5,403 nucleotides of DNA from the NCBI GenBank assembly GCA_023251275.1, contig JAHEZC010000225.1:1-5403 (forward strand), given 5' to 3'. The notes beneath the pieces were generated by a model. That model was not told the DNA's origin. It ran no database searches and saw only the letters and a program-made list of their open reading frames with translations. Of the stretch, positions 1 to 5,403 are shown in pieces. A program made the translations under genes and the position numbers. Within the stretch, counting starts at the first letter, position 1, and each line of letters starts with the position of its first letter. The stretch is from Parafilimonas sp. (lineage in GTDB: Bacteria > Bacteroidota > Bacteroidia > Chitinophagales > Chitinophagaceae).

Positions 1-459
1 GCTCATGGCCATAGCTCCGGCAGAAGTTCCGGCGATCACAAAATTTTCGAGTGCATATTTTTTTTCAATAGTTCTCAAAAATTCAGTTCCTCCGAATACG
101 GCAGTAAGGCGCATCTGGTTGCCGCCGTTGAACATCGCGCAGTTGCATGCTTTTATGCGCTGGAGGTACCCGTTTTCGAGAGCATGCTCACGGGTGCGGA
201 TATGCATCACGCCGATATTGGTGCAGCCTATCTTTCCAAAAGCATTGAGATAGTTATTACCTACTTCGTAAGGAATGGAAGATGCAGTTGTAATGACTTC
301 TATTCGTGCTTCCGGCCCGCCGGCTTCTTCTACGATGCGGCGAAGAATGCCCAACTCAAAAAAGTTGAGATTATGGCGATGTAATTCTTCTATCTCTTCG
401 CCTGATCCTTTATCTTCTGCACCGCCGATTGCGATTATTTTTCCTTTGGGAATGCTCAT
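1..459 (-). CDS. cphB: Cyanophycinase (peptidase S51), N-terminal part, cut by left edge
   Basis: Family knowledge: cyanophycinase is a serine exopeptidase that cleaves cyanophycin (poly-aspartate with arginine side chains) into beta-Asp-Arg dipeptides. Seen: 153 codons remain, read from ATG at 459, and the reading frame is open to the window edge. The protein begins MSIPKGKIIAIGGAEDKG, the usual opening Rossmann-like strand and GGAED turn at residues 12-16. It continues with FFELGILRRIVEEAGG, EVITTASSIPYEVG and FGKIGCTNIGVMHIRTRE. FNGGNQMRL lies at residues 110-118, where the family more often has GGDQ. GTSAGAMAMS lies at 144-153, with Ser146 the expected nucleophile. The later catalytic residues and the C-terminal half lie outside the window; whole family members are about 270-290 residues. 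There is no signal peptide, so it should be cytoplasmic. An in-frame TAA six codons upstream, with no other start codon between, fixes the start. Bacteroidota copies often sit beside a cyanophycin synthetase gene, which would have to lie to the left. Confidence 0.93.
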   Translation of the reverse strand, partial: MSIPKGKIIAIGGAEDKGSGEEIEELHRHNLNFFELGILRRIVEEAGGPEARIEVITTASSIPYEVGNNYLNAFGKIGCTNIGVMHIRTREHALENGYLQRIKACNCAMFNGGNQMRLTAVFGGTEFLRTIEKKYALENFVIAGTSAGAMAMS

Positions 460-479
460 GCCTGTGTATGCTGGTTAAG

Positions 480-487
480 CAAATATA
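480..487 (-). promoter_or_regulatory. Candidate Bacteroidota -7 element upstream of cyanophycinase
   Basis: The minus strand reads TATATTTG here, a full match to the Bacteroidota -7 consensus TAnnTTTG. It would place the transcript start near 473 and leave a leader of about 14 bases before the cyanophycinase ATG at 459. I do not see a good TTTG-type -33 element about 19-21 bases further upstream, so this is a half-supported promoter. If real, the cyanophycinase is transcribed separately from the GH2 gene. Confidence 0.35.
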
Positions 488-522
488 AGAGAACAGGTCT
501 TATAGTGTTGTCTAATAAATAC

Positions 523-548
523 GCACATGTCTTAATAAAATAATGTGC
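523..548. repeat. Small inverted repeat GCACAT / ATGTGC
   Basis: GCACAT at 523-528 is exactly complementary to ATGTGC at 543-548, separated by 14 AT-rich bases. It lies about 36-61 bases upstream of the candidate -7 element of the cyanophycinase gene, which would suit an operator. A 6-bp arm is short enough to occur by chance in AT-rich DNA, so this is only a candidate. Confidence 0.2.
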
Positions 549-575
549 ATTGCATGATGGCTTTGCTTCTATTTC

Positions 576-710
576 TCAGGTTTGTCGTTTATGGTTTGTC
601 GTTTGTGGTTGTTCAGTTTCAGCAATAGTTTCGGCAGATAAGAATTTTTCACCAGTTGATGCTGCATTCAACTGCATTTCTTCCGGACTTCTTTCTTTTT
701 TTTTCTTCAC
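576..710 (-). CDS. Possible small Lys/Glu-rich ORF, doubtful
   Basis: A 44-codon reading frame opens at GTG 710 and ends with TGA at 576-578, just downstream of the GH2 stop at 717. Its product starts VKKKKERSPEEMQL and continues NAASTGEKFLSAETIAETE, then ends in a Gln/Thr/Lys-rich tail supplied by a tandem repeat. The composition is protein-like, but I recognise no family. An ATG at 714 lies in a different frame and reads MSEEKKRKKSGRNAVE before stopping at 649. Removing one A from the A9 run at 696-704 would join that ATG to the longer frame, giving MSEEKKERSPEEMQL. No clear ribosome binding site precedes either start. It may be a real small gene, a slippage-dependent gene, a decayed fragment or chance. 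Confidence 0.2.
   Translation of the reverse strand: MKKKKERSPEEMQLNAASTGEKFLSAETIAETEQPQTTNHKRQT
579..606. repeat. Two-unit 14-bp tandem repeat (GGTTTGTCGTTTAT)
   Basis: Units at 579-592 and 593-606 match at 13 of 14 positions (GGTTTGTCGTTTAT, then GGTTTGTCGTTTGT). A partial third unit, GGTTGT, follows at 607-612. On the minus strand this reads as a string of ACAAAC/ACGACAAAC motifs. It falls inside the end of the short ORF at 576-710, giving that ORF its QTTNHKRQT tail. It looks like a low-complexity intergenic repeat, perhaps a member of a dispersed family in the genome. No function can be read from it. Confidence 0.6.
653..674. repeat. 7-bp stem with 8-base loop downstream of the GH2 gene
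   Basis: CAGTTGA at 653-659 pairs exactly with TCAACTG at 668-674, leaving an 8-base loop. In the minus-strand transcript it would form 43 bases after the GH2 stop codon. The bases that follow (GTGAAAAATTC) are not a U run, so it is not a convincing intrinsic terminator. It could still act as a 3' stabilising hairpin. Confidence 0.25.
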
Positions 711-716
711 TCATTT

Positions 717-2606
717 CTATTGCTGTTCTAATTGTTTGTAATAATTATTCATTACGAACCATGCTTTTTTCTTTAACCCTTTATCACTGAGCAGGCCTTT
801 CATGTTCCAGCCCTGCTGGTAACGGGGATTCAATCTTCCGGGAGATCGAAAATCAGCTAATACCCAGGGGCAGGTTCCTCTTAAAAATGGAATGCGTTTC
901 AGCATGGTGATCTGCTCATGGTAAAGCTGTTCCTGCCGTTCCTCACTCCATGAACTGTTTGTATCCGCAGCACCGTGATTGCCATACAATGCTTCTCCGC
1001 CAAATTCTGACATAATGAGCGGTTTATGAAAGGGATTTTCCCATTCCATTTCTTCCGGCTTTACTTTCCAGGGCACATACCATCCGAGATATTCATTCAC
1101 ACCAATTACATCAAGCGTATTACTCAATGAGTCATCAATGATTACTTTATTGCCCTCATACTTCACATGATTAAAAGCAGAAGTAATAAGACGCGTACTA
1201 TCCAAACTTCTTGCATAATCAGCCATCGCTGCAAGCACATTGTTCCTGCTTTCAGAAGGAGCCGTTTCGTTGGAAAGGCTCCACATAATGATGGCACAAC
1301 GATTCTTATCTCTTGTAATCATTTCGTTGAGCATAGTATCCGCTTTATTTAATATCGCCGGATTGGTAAACTGGATATTTTGCCAGAGCGGTATTTCTTC
1401 CCACAGCATCATACCCATTTTTTCTGCCAGTCTTACCGTATGCTCATTGTGCGGGTAATGTGTCAGCCGTACAAAATTGCAACCCAGTTCTTTTGCCCAT
1501 CCTAACAGCATTTGCGCATCTGATTCCGACCATGCCCTGCCTGCACGCTGCGGTACTTCTTCGTGAATATTGACACCTCTTAAAAAAACAGGTTTGCCAT
1601 TCAGTAAAATGTCTTCGCCGTTTACTTCTATGTTCCTGAAACCAATAGCCTCATGAATGGAATCTGTTTCACTGCGGATAATTACTTCATACAATACTGG
1701 ATTCTCCGGCGACCATAATATTGGCTTTGTATCAATGCTGATCAATGCTTTCCCGGTTGTGTTGGTAAATGTGTTGTAATTAATTTTCAATGCGGGTATC
1801 TGCACCGATACTTTTTGTACGCCCGATGAACTGTCAAGCTGTATCCATCCATCAATTTTATCTGTGCTGCTTTTTTTAAGCTGGATGAAATAATCTCTTA
1901 TGAGGTTCAGAGGTGTTTCTACAAGATACACATCTCTTGTAATGCCGCCGTAATTCCACCAGTCAAAATTCAAAGCGGGTATGTCATCGGGCTTTCGCTG
2001 GTTACTTACGCGAAGGATAATTGAATTGTTGCCGTCTTTTATTTTGCCTGTTACCTCAAACTGAAAAGGAGTAAAACCGCCCTCATGGCTGCCAAGCTTT
2101 TCATTGTTAAAATATACATCGCACAAATAGTTAACAGCCCCGAAATACAGAAAGTCTCTTTTGTCTTTTTTTTGCTGATGAATAAAAGTTTTTTTATACC
2201 ACACTGTGCCTTCATAGTATTTTAATTCGGCCTGTTGTGAGCTCCAATCGCCGGGCACATTCAAGCTAACAGCATCATTAAAGCCGTATTCATAAAAATC
2301 GAATTTGCCGGATGGCTTCTGATCTTTCCATACGGGTTTCCAGCTTCCTGCACCTGCATCAAACGGGTCAATAATGATCTGCCATTTCCCGTTAAGGCTT
2401 GTGAAATTTCTTCCTTGAACATTTGTGAGAAATGCCTGTGCATGCAATGGATATAAAGGAGGCAAAATGCCGGAGCAAATAAGCAGGATAATTTTAAGGG
2501 TATGTTCAAATGACAGATGTTTTGAAATATGTTTAATTGCATTATCAGAACATTCACGTTTTCTTTTTTCCGGAATTTTCTTCGTCTTATTTTCTATTTC
2601 GGTCAT
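717..2606 (-). CDS. Glycoside hydrolase family 2, beta-glucuronidase type, exported
   Basis: This 629-residue protein should be a retaining beta-glucuronidase (GusA/UidA-like) that removes terminal beta-glucuronic acid from conjugates or polysaccharides. The jelly-roll sugar-binding domain spans about 68-235 (LNGKWQ, VPGDW, GTVWYKK), the immunoglobulin-like domain about 236-325, and the TIM barrel about 326-629. Barrel motifs include LNGKPVFLRGVNIHEE (335-350) and NFVRLTHYPHNE (377-388). The acid/base is Glu447 in WSLSNE and the nucleophile is Glu534 in MSEFGG. NMK at 601-603, after WVLADF (581-586), matches the N-x-K signature that recognises the glucuronate carboxylate. E. coli GusA is 603 residues. 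Residues 37-58 form a hydrophobic signal or anchor (LKIILLICSG to LHAQA), preceded by about 35 charged residues, an unusually long n-region. No later ATG lies before the hydrophobic stretch. It starts 33 bp after the ATPase gene and may share its transcript. Confidence 0.92.
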   Translation of the reverse strand: MTEIENKTKKIPEKRKRECSDNAIKHISKHLSFEHTLKIILLICSGILPPLYPLHAQAFLTNVQGRNFTSLNGKWQIIIDPFDAGAGSWKPVWKDQKPSGKFDFYEYGFNDAVSLNVPGDWSSQQAELKYYEGTVWYKKTFIHQQKKDKRDFLYFGAVNYLCDVYFNNEKLGSHEGGFTPFQFEVTGKIKDGNNSIILRVSNQRKPDDIPALNFDWWNYGGITRDVYLVETPLNLIRDYFIQLKKSSTDKIDGWIQLDSSSGVQKVSVQIPALKINYNTFTNTTGKALISIDTKPILWSPENPVLYEVIIRSETDSIHEAIGFRNIEVNGEDILLNGKPVFLRGVNIHEEVPQRAGRAWSESDAQMLLGWAKELGCNFVRLTHYPHNEHTVRLAEKMGMMLWEEIPLWQNIQFTNPAILNKADTMLNEMITRDKNRCAIIMWSLSNETAPSESRNNVLAAMADYARSLDSTRLITSAFNHVKYEGNKVIIDDSLSNTLDVIGVNEYLGWYVPWKVKPEEMEWENPFHKPLIMSEFGGEALYGNHGAADTNSSWSEERQEQLYHEQITMLKRIPFLRGTCPWVLADFRSPGRLNPRYQQGWNMKGLLSDKGLKKKAWFVMNNYYKQLEQQ

Positions 2607-2629
2607 TCAATAAAATTAAGTCCTTTCAT
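2603..2629 (-). other. 8-codon mini-ORF overlapping the GH2 start (ATGA)
   Basis: In the ATPase-GH2 gap, ATG at 2629 opens an eight-codon frame (MKGLNFIE) whose TGA stop overlaps the GH2 ATG as ATGA (2606-2603). The AAAGGA within it ends about 14 bases before the GH2 ATG, longer than ideal spacing for a ribosome binding site. The arrangement would allow translational coupling of the GH2 gene. A frame this short can easily be accidental. Confidence 0.2.
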
Positions 2630-2639
2630 GAATAATGTT

Positions 2640-3764
2640 TTACAGTAAAAACTCTTCAGCATTCTCAGGATGTACTATATGCGTTTCAGCGCTGGGATAC
2701 GCATTGGTGAATGCCCTGCTGACATTCGATTTTGTTTTGATATTCCATTTACATTCAAAAGCTGTTAGTTTGCTATTGCCATCTTCGATATAATCCACTT
2801 CCTGTTGTGCAAGTGTACGCCAGAAAAAACGGCTTACATATTTTTCTTTGGTATGAAGATATTTCAACCTTTCACTGATGAACCAATTTTCCCAAAGGTG
2901 ACCAACATCCTGCCGGAGGTTTGCCGGATTGAATTGATTGATGACTGCATTACGCAATCCGTTATCATAAAAATAAATCTTATAGCTTTTTTTCAATTCA
3001 TTCCTGAGGTTGCGGCTGAATGCAGGCAAACGGTAAACAATAAAAGCCTTTTCCAGAAGGTTGATATATTTTTCAACTGTTTCTGCATTTAATCCGCATA
3101 ATTGCGCCAGTTCATTGTAGCTGATAAGTTGCGCCACCTGGAATGCCAACGCCTGCACTAATTTTTCAAGCTTATCGGGTTTTTGAATGCGTTCCCATGT
3201 GAGAATATCTTTATACAAATAACTATCGGCTAACTGTCTTAAAATTTCTGATTCATTACCGGGTGTTACTACTACTTCGGGATAATAGCCATAAATCAAC
3301 CGATGTTGCAACAATCTTTTTTCTTCAATCAAACTTGTATGACTCACCATTTCTCCAAATGAAAGAGGATACATGTGGTATTCCCATTTGCGTCCTGTTA
3401 ATGGCTCATTTATTTTATTGGCTAATTCAAATGCCGATGAACCGGTAGCAATCACTTTCACATTTTTAATATTATCAGTAATTAATTTAAGGCATATACC
3501 GATATTGTGAATACGCTGTGCCTCGTCAATGATTATTGTTTTATTTTTCCCGCCAAGTGTTTTCAGCTTCGTGGAAGTGGGATGTTCGAGCAATGTTCTT
3601 ATATCAGTTTCATCGCCATTCCACCATGCTGTGGGTTGTTTAAACTGAGATTGAATAAGCTGAAGGAAAGTGCTTTTCCCACATTGACGCGGGCCTAAAA
3701 TGATGATTACCTTTTTATCATCCAGTTTTTTTTCAATGATTGCTGAAAGTGCCCTTTTTATCAT
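2640..3764 (-). CDS. AAA_14 / DUF4143 family ATPase
   Basis: This 374-residue protein has the layout of the AAA_14 plus DUF4143 family: an N-terminal P-loop ATPase, then a winged-helix region and a PD-(D/E)xK-like C-terminal domain. Walker A is GPRQCGKST (24-32). Walker B is TIIIDEAQ (76-83). The sensor strand is IATGSSAFEL (105-114), followed by EPLTGR (120-125). Further family marks are GYYPEVV (159-165), YKDIL (184-188) and YFYDNGLRNA (264-273). The C-terminal domain keeps Glu292 (WENW), Asp324 (EVDYIEDG) and Glu337/Lys339 (FECKW), the expected nuclease-fold residues. The length is typical and nothing is missing. These proteins are common, often multi-copy, and have no firmly assigned cellular role; nuclease activity is not assured. 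It is cytoplasmic, with no signal or membrane segment. It lies 69 bp after the serine hydrolase and 33 bp before the GH2 gene, and shares no evident function with either. Confidence 0.92.
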   Translation of the reverse strand: MIKRALSAIIEKKLDDKKVIIILGPRQCGKSTFLQLIQSQFKQPTAWWNGDETDIRTLLEHPTSTKLKTLGGKNKTIIIDEAQRIHNIGICLKLITDNIKNVKVIATGSSAFELANKINEPLTGRKWEYHMYPLSFGEMVSHTSLIEEKRLLQHRLIYGYYPEVVVTPGNESEILRQLADSYLYKDILTWERIQKPDKLEKLVQALAFQVAQLISYNELAQLCGLNAETVEKYINLLEKAFIVYRLPAFSRNLRNELKKSYKIYFYDNGLRNAVINQFNPANLRQDVGHLWENWFISERLKYLHTKEKYVSRFFWRTLAQQEVDYIEDGNSKLTAFECKWNIKTKSNVSRAFTNAYPSAETHIVHPENAEEFLL

Positions 3765-3768
3765 TTTT

Positions 3769-3813
3769 TCGGATATAACCGTAAAATTAGTAGATATTTA
3801 TCGGATATAACCG
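3769..3813. repeat. Pair of exact 13-bp direct repeats at the ATPase start
   Basis: TCGGATATAACCG occurs at 3769-3781 and again at 3801-3813. On the coding strand each reads CGGTTATATCCGA. The start-to-start distance is 32 bp, close to three DNA helical turns. Each unit is also a near-palindrome, with CGG and CCG arms around an AT core. The copy nearer the gene ends 5 bases before the ATPase ATG. The placement suits a dimeric regulator binding twice on one DNA face to control the ATPase, possibly autoregulation. That reading is inference. Confidence 0.7.
3782..3789 (-). promoter_or_regulatory. Weak -7-like element between the two repeats
   Basis: The minus strand reads TAATTTTA, one mismatch from TAnnTTTG, in the spacer between the 13-bp repeats. 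A transcript from it would begin inside the gene-proximal repeat, leaving a leader of about 10 bases before the ATPase ATG at 3764. The distal repeat would then cover the -33 region. AT-rich DNA gives such matches easily, and no clear TTTG -33 box is visible. Confidence 0.25.
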
Positions 3814-3833
3814 GGATTTTAATAGTTTTTTAC

Positions 3834-5237
3834 TTATTGCACTTTCTTCAGCTCACCTTTTTGGCCTGTATTGATGAACCATGCTTTTACGACATTTCCT
3901 TTATCGTCTGTTTCAAATTCTATCTGCCTGTCAGTGCCATCGGCATAAAAGAATTTGGTGTTTGATTCAGGTTTCAACTCAATATCGGGAGTACCTTTCC
4001 TGTGCCTGAAAAGCTTGCCATCTTTCTTTATGAATTCGAGTGTGAGAAATGCAGTGTATTCTCCAACATAATGATCACGCAAAGCCATATCAATTTTCAC
4101 TTCTTTATGTTCATAAGGCAATATTAATGGCTCGTTGAAAAGAATTGACTCGACTGATGCAGCAAGCAGCCGGCTGTTTGATTCATTATTGGAAAGAATG
4201 ATGATAGCTTTATTGCTGTCCACAAAGCGGGTGATATAAGTACTGTACCCTGCCCATCCGCCACTATGCGAAATAATTTTACCTCTTTCCGAATGCGGCT
4301 GCACATCTACCCCAAAACCATAATAGTCTGAAGTATCTTTGGGGGAAGTTTGTACCAGGGGCGCAAGCATTTCATCCAATGTTTTTTTGCTTACAAGCTT
4401 ATCCGTATATAAGGCCCGGTCCCATTTGAAAAGATCAGAAGTAGTAGAGTTTACGCAACCATCGCCCACAATTCCATCAAGCCAGTAAACAATATCCAAA
4501 TCGGGCAACTCATCTGGTAATGTATAGCGCATAAGGCTATCCGAATAGGTAAACCCCAACGCATAATTATCAGGAATTTTTTTTGTTGAGCGCCGCGTGT
4601 TATAAACAAATGTATGTGTCATACCGAGCGGCTGAAAAATATTTTGCGCAAGAAAATCATTGTATGAAATGCCGGAGACTTTTTCTATAACTGAACCGAG
4701 CAGTGCATAACCTGTATTACTGTATTCCCATTTTGTCCCGGGCTTAAAAAGAACAGGTGATTTTTCTTTCGCAAGAAAAGCGATCATATCGTTATTGAAA
4801 GCGATCTTTTTGTGATCCCATTTTTTATCCATCACTTCCATATAATCCTGAAGTCCCGAAGTATGAGTCAGGAGATTGCGAATCGTAATATGATGATAAG
4901 GCAATTGAGGAAAAAATTTTCTTAGTGTATCATCCAAACTCAGCAACCCCATTTCTTTCAGTATTAAAATTCCCATAGCAGTGAATTGCTTTGATACGGA
5001 TGCGAGTTCAAATACCGAACTATCATTCAGCATACGCTTAGAATCATAGTCGGCAAAGCCATACGCACCGTGGTAAATCACATTGCCTTTATCAGCCACA
5101 AGTACATCACCATTAAATCGAAAATATTTTGATTGCCCGCTTATAAATGAATCTATCAGATTGGAAATGTTATCCTGTGCATACAAGTTAGCGGGAAGAA
5201 GAAAAAGAAATAATGTTTTTTTGAAATGATGCGTCAT
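3834..5237 (-). CDS. Exported class C beta-lactamase-like serine hydrolase
   Basis: This 467-residue protein belongs to the beta-lactamase class C / penicillin-binding-protein-like family (Pfam Beta-lactamase). Members are esterases, D-amino-acid peptidases or amidases, and few are true beta-lactamases. A signal peptide covers about 1-20 (FKKTLFLFLLPANLYAQ), so it should act in the periplasm or at the surface. The nucleophile motif is SVSK (Ser80, Lys83) in FELASVSKQFTAMG. TSGL lies at 126-129. The catalytic Tyr motif is YSN (172-174) in WEYSNTGYALLG. HSGG (324-327) takes the place of the KTG box. Residues from about 375 to the end form a separate beta-rich C-terminal domain, as often found in these Bacteroidota proteins. 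The start is fixed by a TAA five codons upstream in frame with no alternative start between. No resistance role is implied; the substrate cannot be read from the sequence. It is the first complete gene in the transcription order here. Confidence 0.92.
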   Translation of the reverse strand: MTHHFKKTLFLFLLPANLYAQDNISNLIDSFISGQSKYFRFNGDVLVADKGNVIYHGAYGFADYDSKRMLNDSSVFELASVSKQFTAMGILILKEMGLLSLDDTLRKFFPQLPYHHITIRNLLTHTSGLQDYMEVMDKKWDHKKIAFNNDMIAFLAKEKSPVLFKPGTKWEYSNTGYALLGSVIEKVSGISYNDFLAQNIFQPLGMTHTFVYNTRRSTKKIPDNYALGFTYSDSLMRYTLPDELPDLDIVYWLDGIVGDGCVNSTTSDLFKWDRALYTDKLVSKKTLDEMLAPLVQTSPKDTSDYYGFGVDVQPHSERGKIISHSGGWAGYSTYITRFVDSNKAIIILSNNESNSRLLAASVESILFNEPLILPYEHKEVKIDMALRDHYVGEYTAFLTLEFIKKDGKLFRHRKGTPDIELKPESNTKFFYADGTDRQIEFETDDKGNVVKAWFINTGQKGELKKVQ

Positions 5238-5249
5238 CCGATTGTTGAT

Positions 5250-5318
5250 TTAATATGCACGTATTATTTGTTTAGTATGGAGCGTGTTTTTGGGCAAGTA
5301 TTTATTTTTTTCGTTCAT
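5250..5318 (-). CDS. Possible 22-codon ORF between two genes, doubtful
   Basis: ATG at 5316-5318 lies two bases after the stop of the right-edge gene and opens a 22-codon frame, MNEKNKYLPKNTLHTKQIIR plus AY, ending with TAA at 5250. It stops 12 bases before the serine hydrolase ATG. The close spacing on both sides would suit a tiny coupled gene or leader peptide. It has no recognisable motif, no clear ribosome binding site and a Lys/Asn-rich composition expected of chance frames in AT-rich DNA. Confidence 0.15.
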   Translation of the reverse strand: MNEKNKYLPKNTLHTKQIIRAY

Positions 5319-5320
5319 AA

Positions 5321-5403
5321 TTATTCCCCGGGATGATAAGTTTTTTCTGCATGCTTTAATACATCTTCTTTATAAAACAATACCTCTTTAAACTGCCCTT
5401 TGC
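5321..5403 (-). CDS. C-terminal end of an unidentified protein, cut by right edge
   Basis: Reading from 5401, one minus-strand frame stays open for 26 codons: KGQFKEVLFYKEDVLKHAEK followed by TYHPGE, ending at TAA 5321-5323. The other two minus frames hit stops early (after 4 and 15 codons), and the composition is protein-like. This is therefore probably the 3' end of a gene upstream of the serine hydrolase on the same strand. Too little remains to name a family. Its stop is 83 bp before the hydrolase start, so the two may be co-transcribed. Confidence 0.5.
   Translation of the reverse strand, partial: KGQFKEVLFYKEDVLKHAEKTYHPGE

Noticed and set aside
653..674. Intrinsic terminator for the GH2 gene
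   Set aside because: The hairpin has a 7-bp AT-containing stem and no U run after it on the minus strand.
550..741. Plus-strand 63-codon ORF in the spacer
   Set aside because: Its product is Cys/Phe-rich low-complexity sequence made by reading the T-rich complement of the A9 tract and the tandem repeat, and it runs into the antisense of the GH2 end.
2261..2557. Minus-strand 98-codon ORF overlapping the GH2 N-terminus
   Set aside because: It is an alternate-frame shadow. The GH2 frame carries the expected LNGKWQ and VPGDW domain motifs across the same bases, so no frameshift is needed.
2805..3092. Plus-strand 95-codon ORF inside the ATPase gene
   Set aside because: It is antisense to well-conserved ATPase motifs, has no recognisable domain, and lacks any promoter or ribosome binding site I can see.
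2640..3764. ATPase with PD-(D/E)xK-like end as a restriction or defence nuclease
   Set aside because: The domain order is that of the AAA_14/DUF4143 family. No methyltransferase, specificity subunit or other defence gene lies nearby, and nuclease activity in this family is not established.
3769..3813. The 13-bp repeats as a mini CRISPR array
   Set aside because: Only two short units with a 19-bp AT-rich spacer, no further copies and no cas genes.
3834..5237. Serine hydrolase as an antibiotic-resistance beta-lactamase
   Set aside because: The SxxK/YxN fold is shared by many esterases and peptidases. The extra C-terminal domain and HSGG box fit the general serine hydrolase group better than true AmpC enzymes.

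Overview
The window looks like chromosomal DNA from a member of the Bacteroidota, probably near the Chitinophagaceae. The evidence is AT-rich intergenic DNA, weak or absent Shine-Dalgarno sequences, a TAnnTTTG-type -7 element upstream of the first gene, and protein sequences that read like that group. The taxonomy is inferred from sequence style, not from a database search.

Every supportable gene is on the minus strand, so transcription runs from high to low coordinates. In transcription order: (i) at the right edge (5321-5403), the last 26 codons of an unidentified protein; (ii) a short spacer with an optional 22-codon ORF; (iii) 3834-5237, an exported class C beta-lactamase-like serine hydrolase with SVSK, YSN and HSGG active-site motifs; (iv) a 69-bp gap holding two exact 13-bp direct repeats 32 bp apart; (v) 2640-3764, an AAA_14/DUF4143 ATPase with Walker A and B motifs and a C-terminal PD-(D/E)xK-like region; (vi) 33 bp later, 717-2606, a glycoside hydrolase family 2 enzyme of the beta-glucuronidase type with both catalytic glutamates and the N-x-K glucuronate signature; (vii) a 257-bp gap with a short lysine/glutamate-rich ORF next to an A9 tract, a 14-bp tandem repeat, two small inverted repeats and a candidate promoter; (viii) the N-terminal 153 codons of a cyanophycinase (peptidase S51), cut by the left edge just after its catalytic serine motif.

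The serine hydrolase and the GH2 enzyme carry export signals and probably act outside the cytoplasm on scavenged or cell-envelope substrates. The cyanophycinase has no signal peptide and should release beta-Asp-Arg dipeptides from cyanophycin-like polymer in the cytoplasm. The ATPase is functionally unrelated to its neighbours and may be an independently inserted single-gene cassette with its own regulatory repeats. I see no coherent pathway linking all the genes. There are no RNA genes, CRISPR arrays, insertion sequences or classical toxin-antitoxin pair. The window does not show a clear new multi-gene system; the signals most worth a second look are the paired repeats at the ATPase start and the short ORF with its A9 tract.
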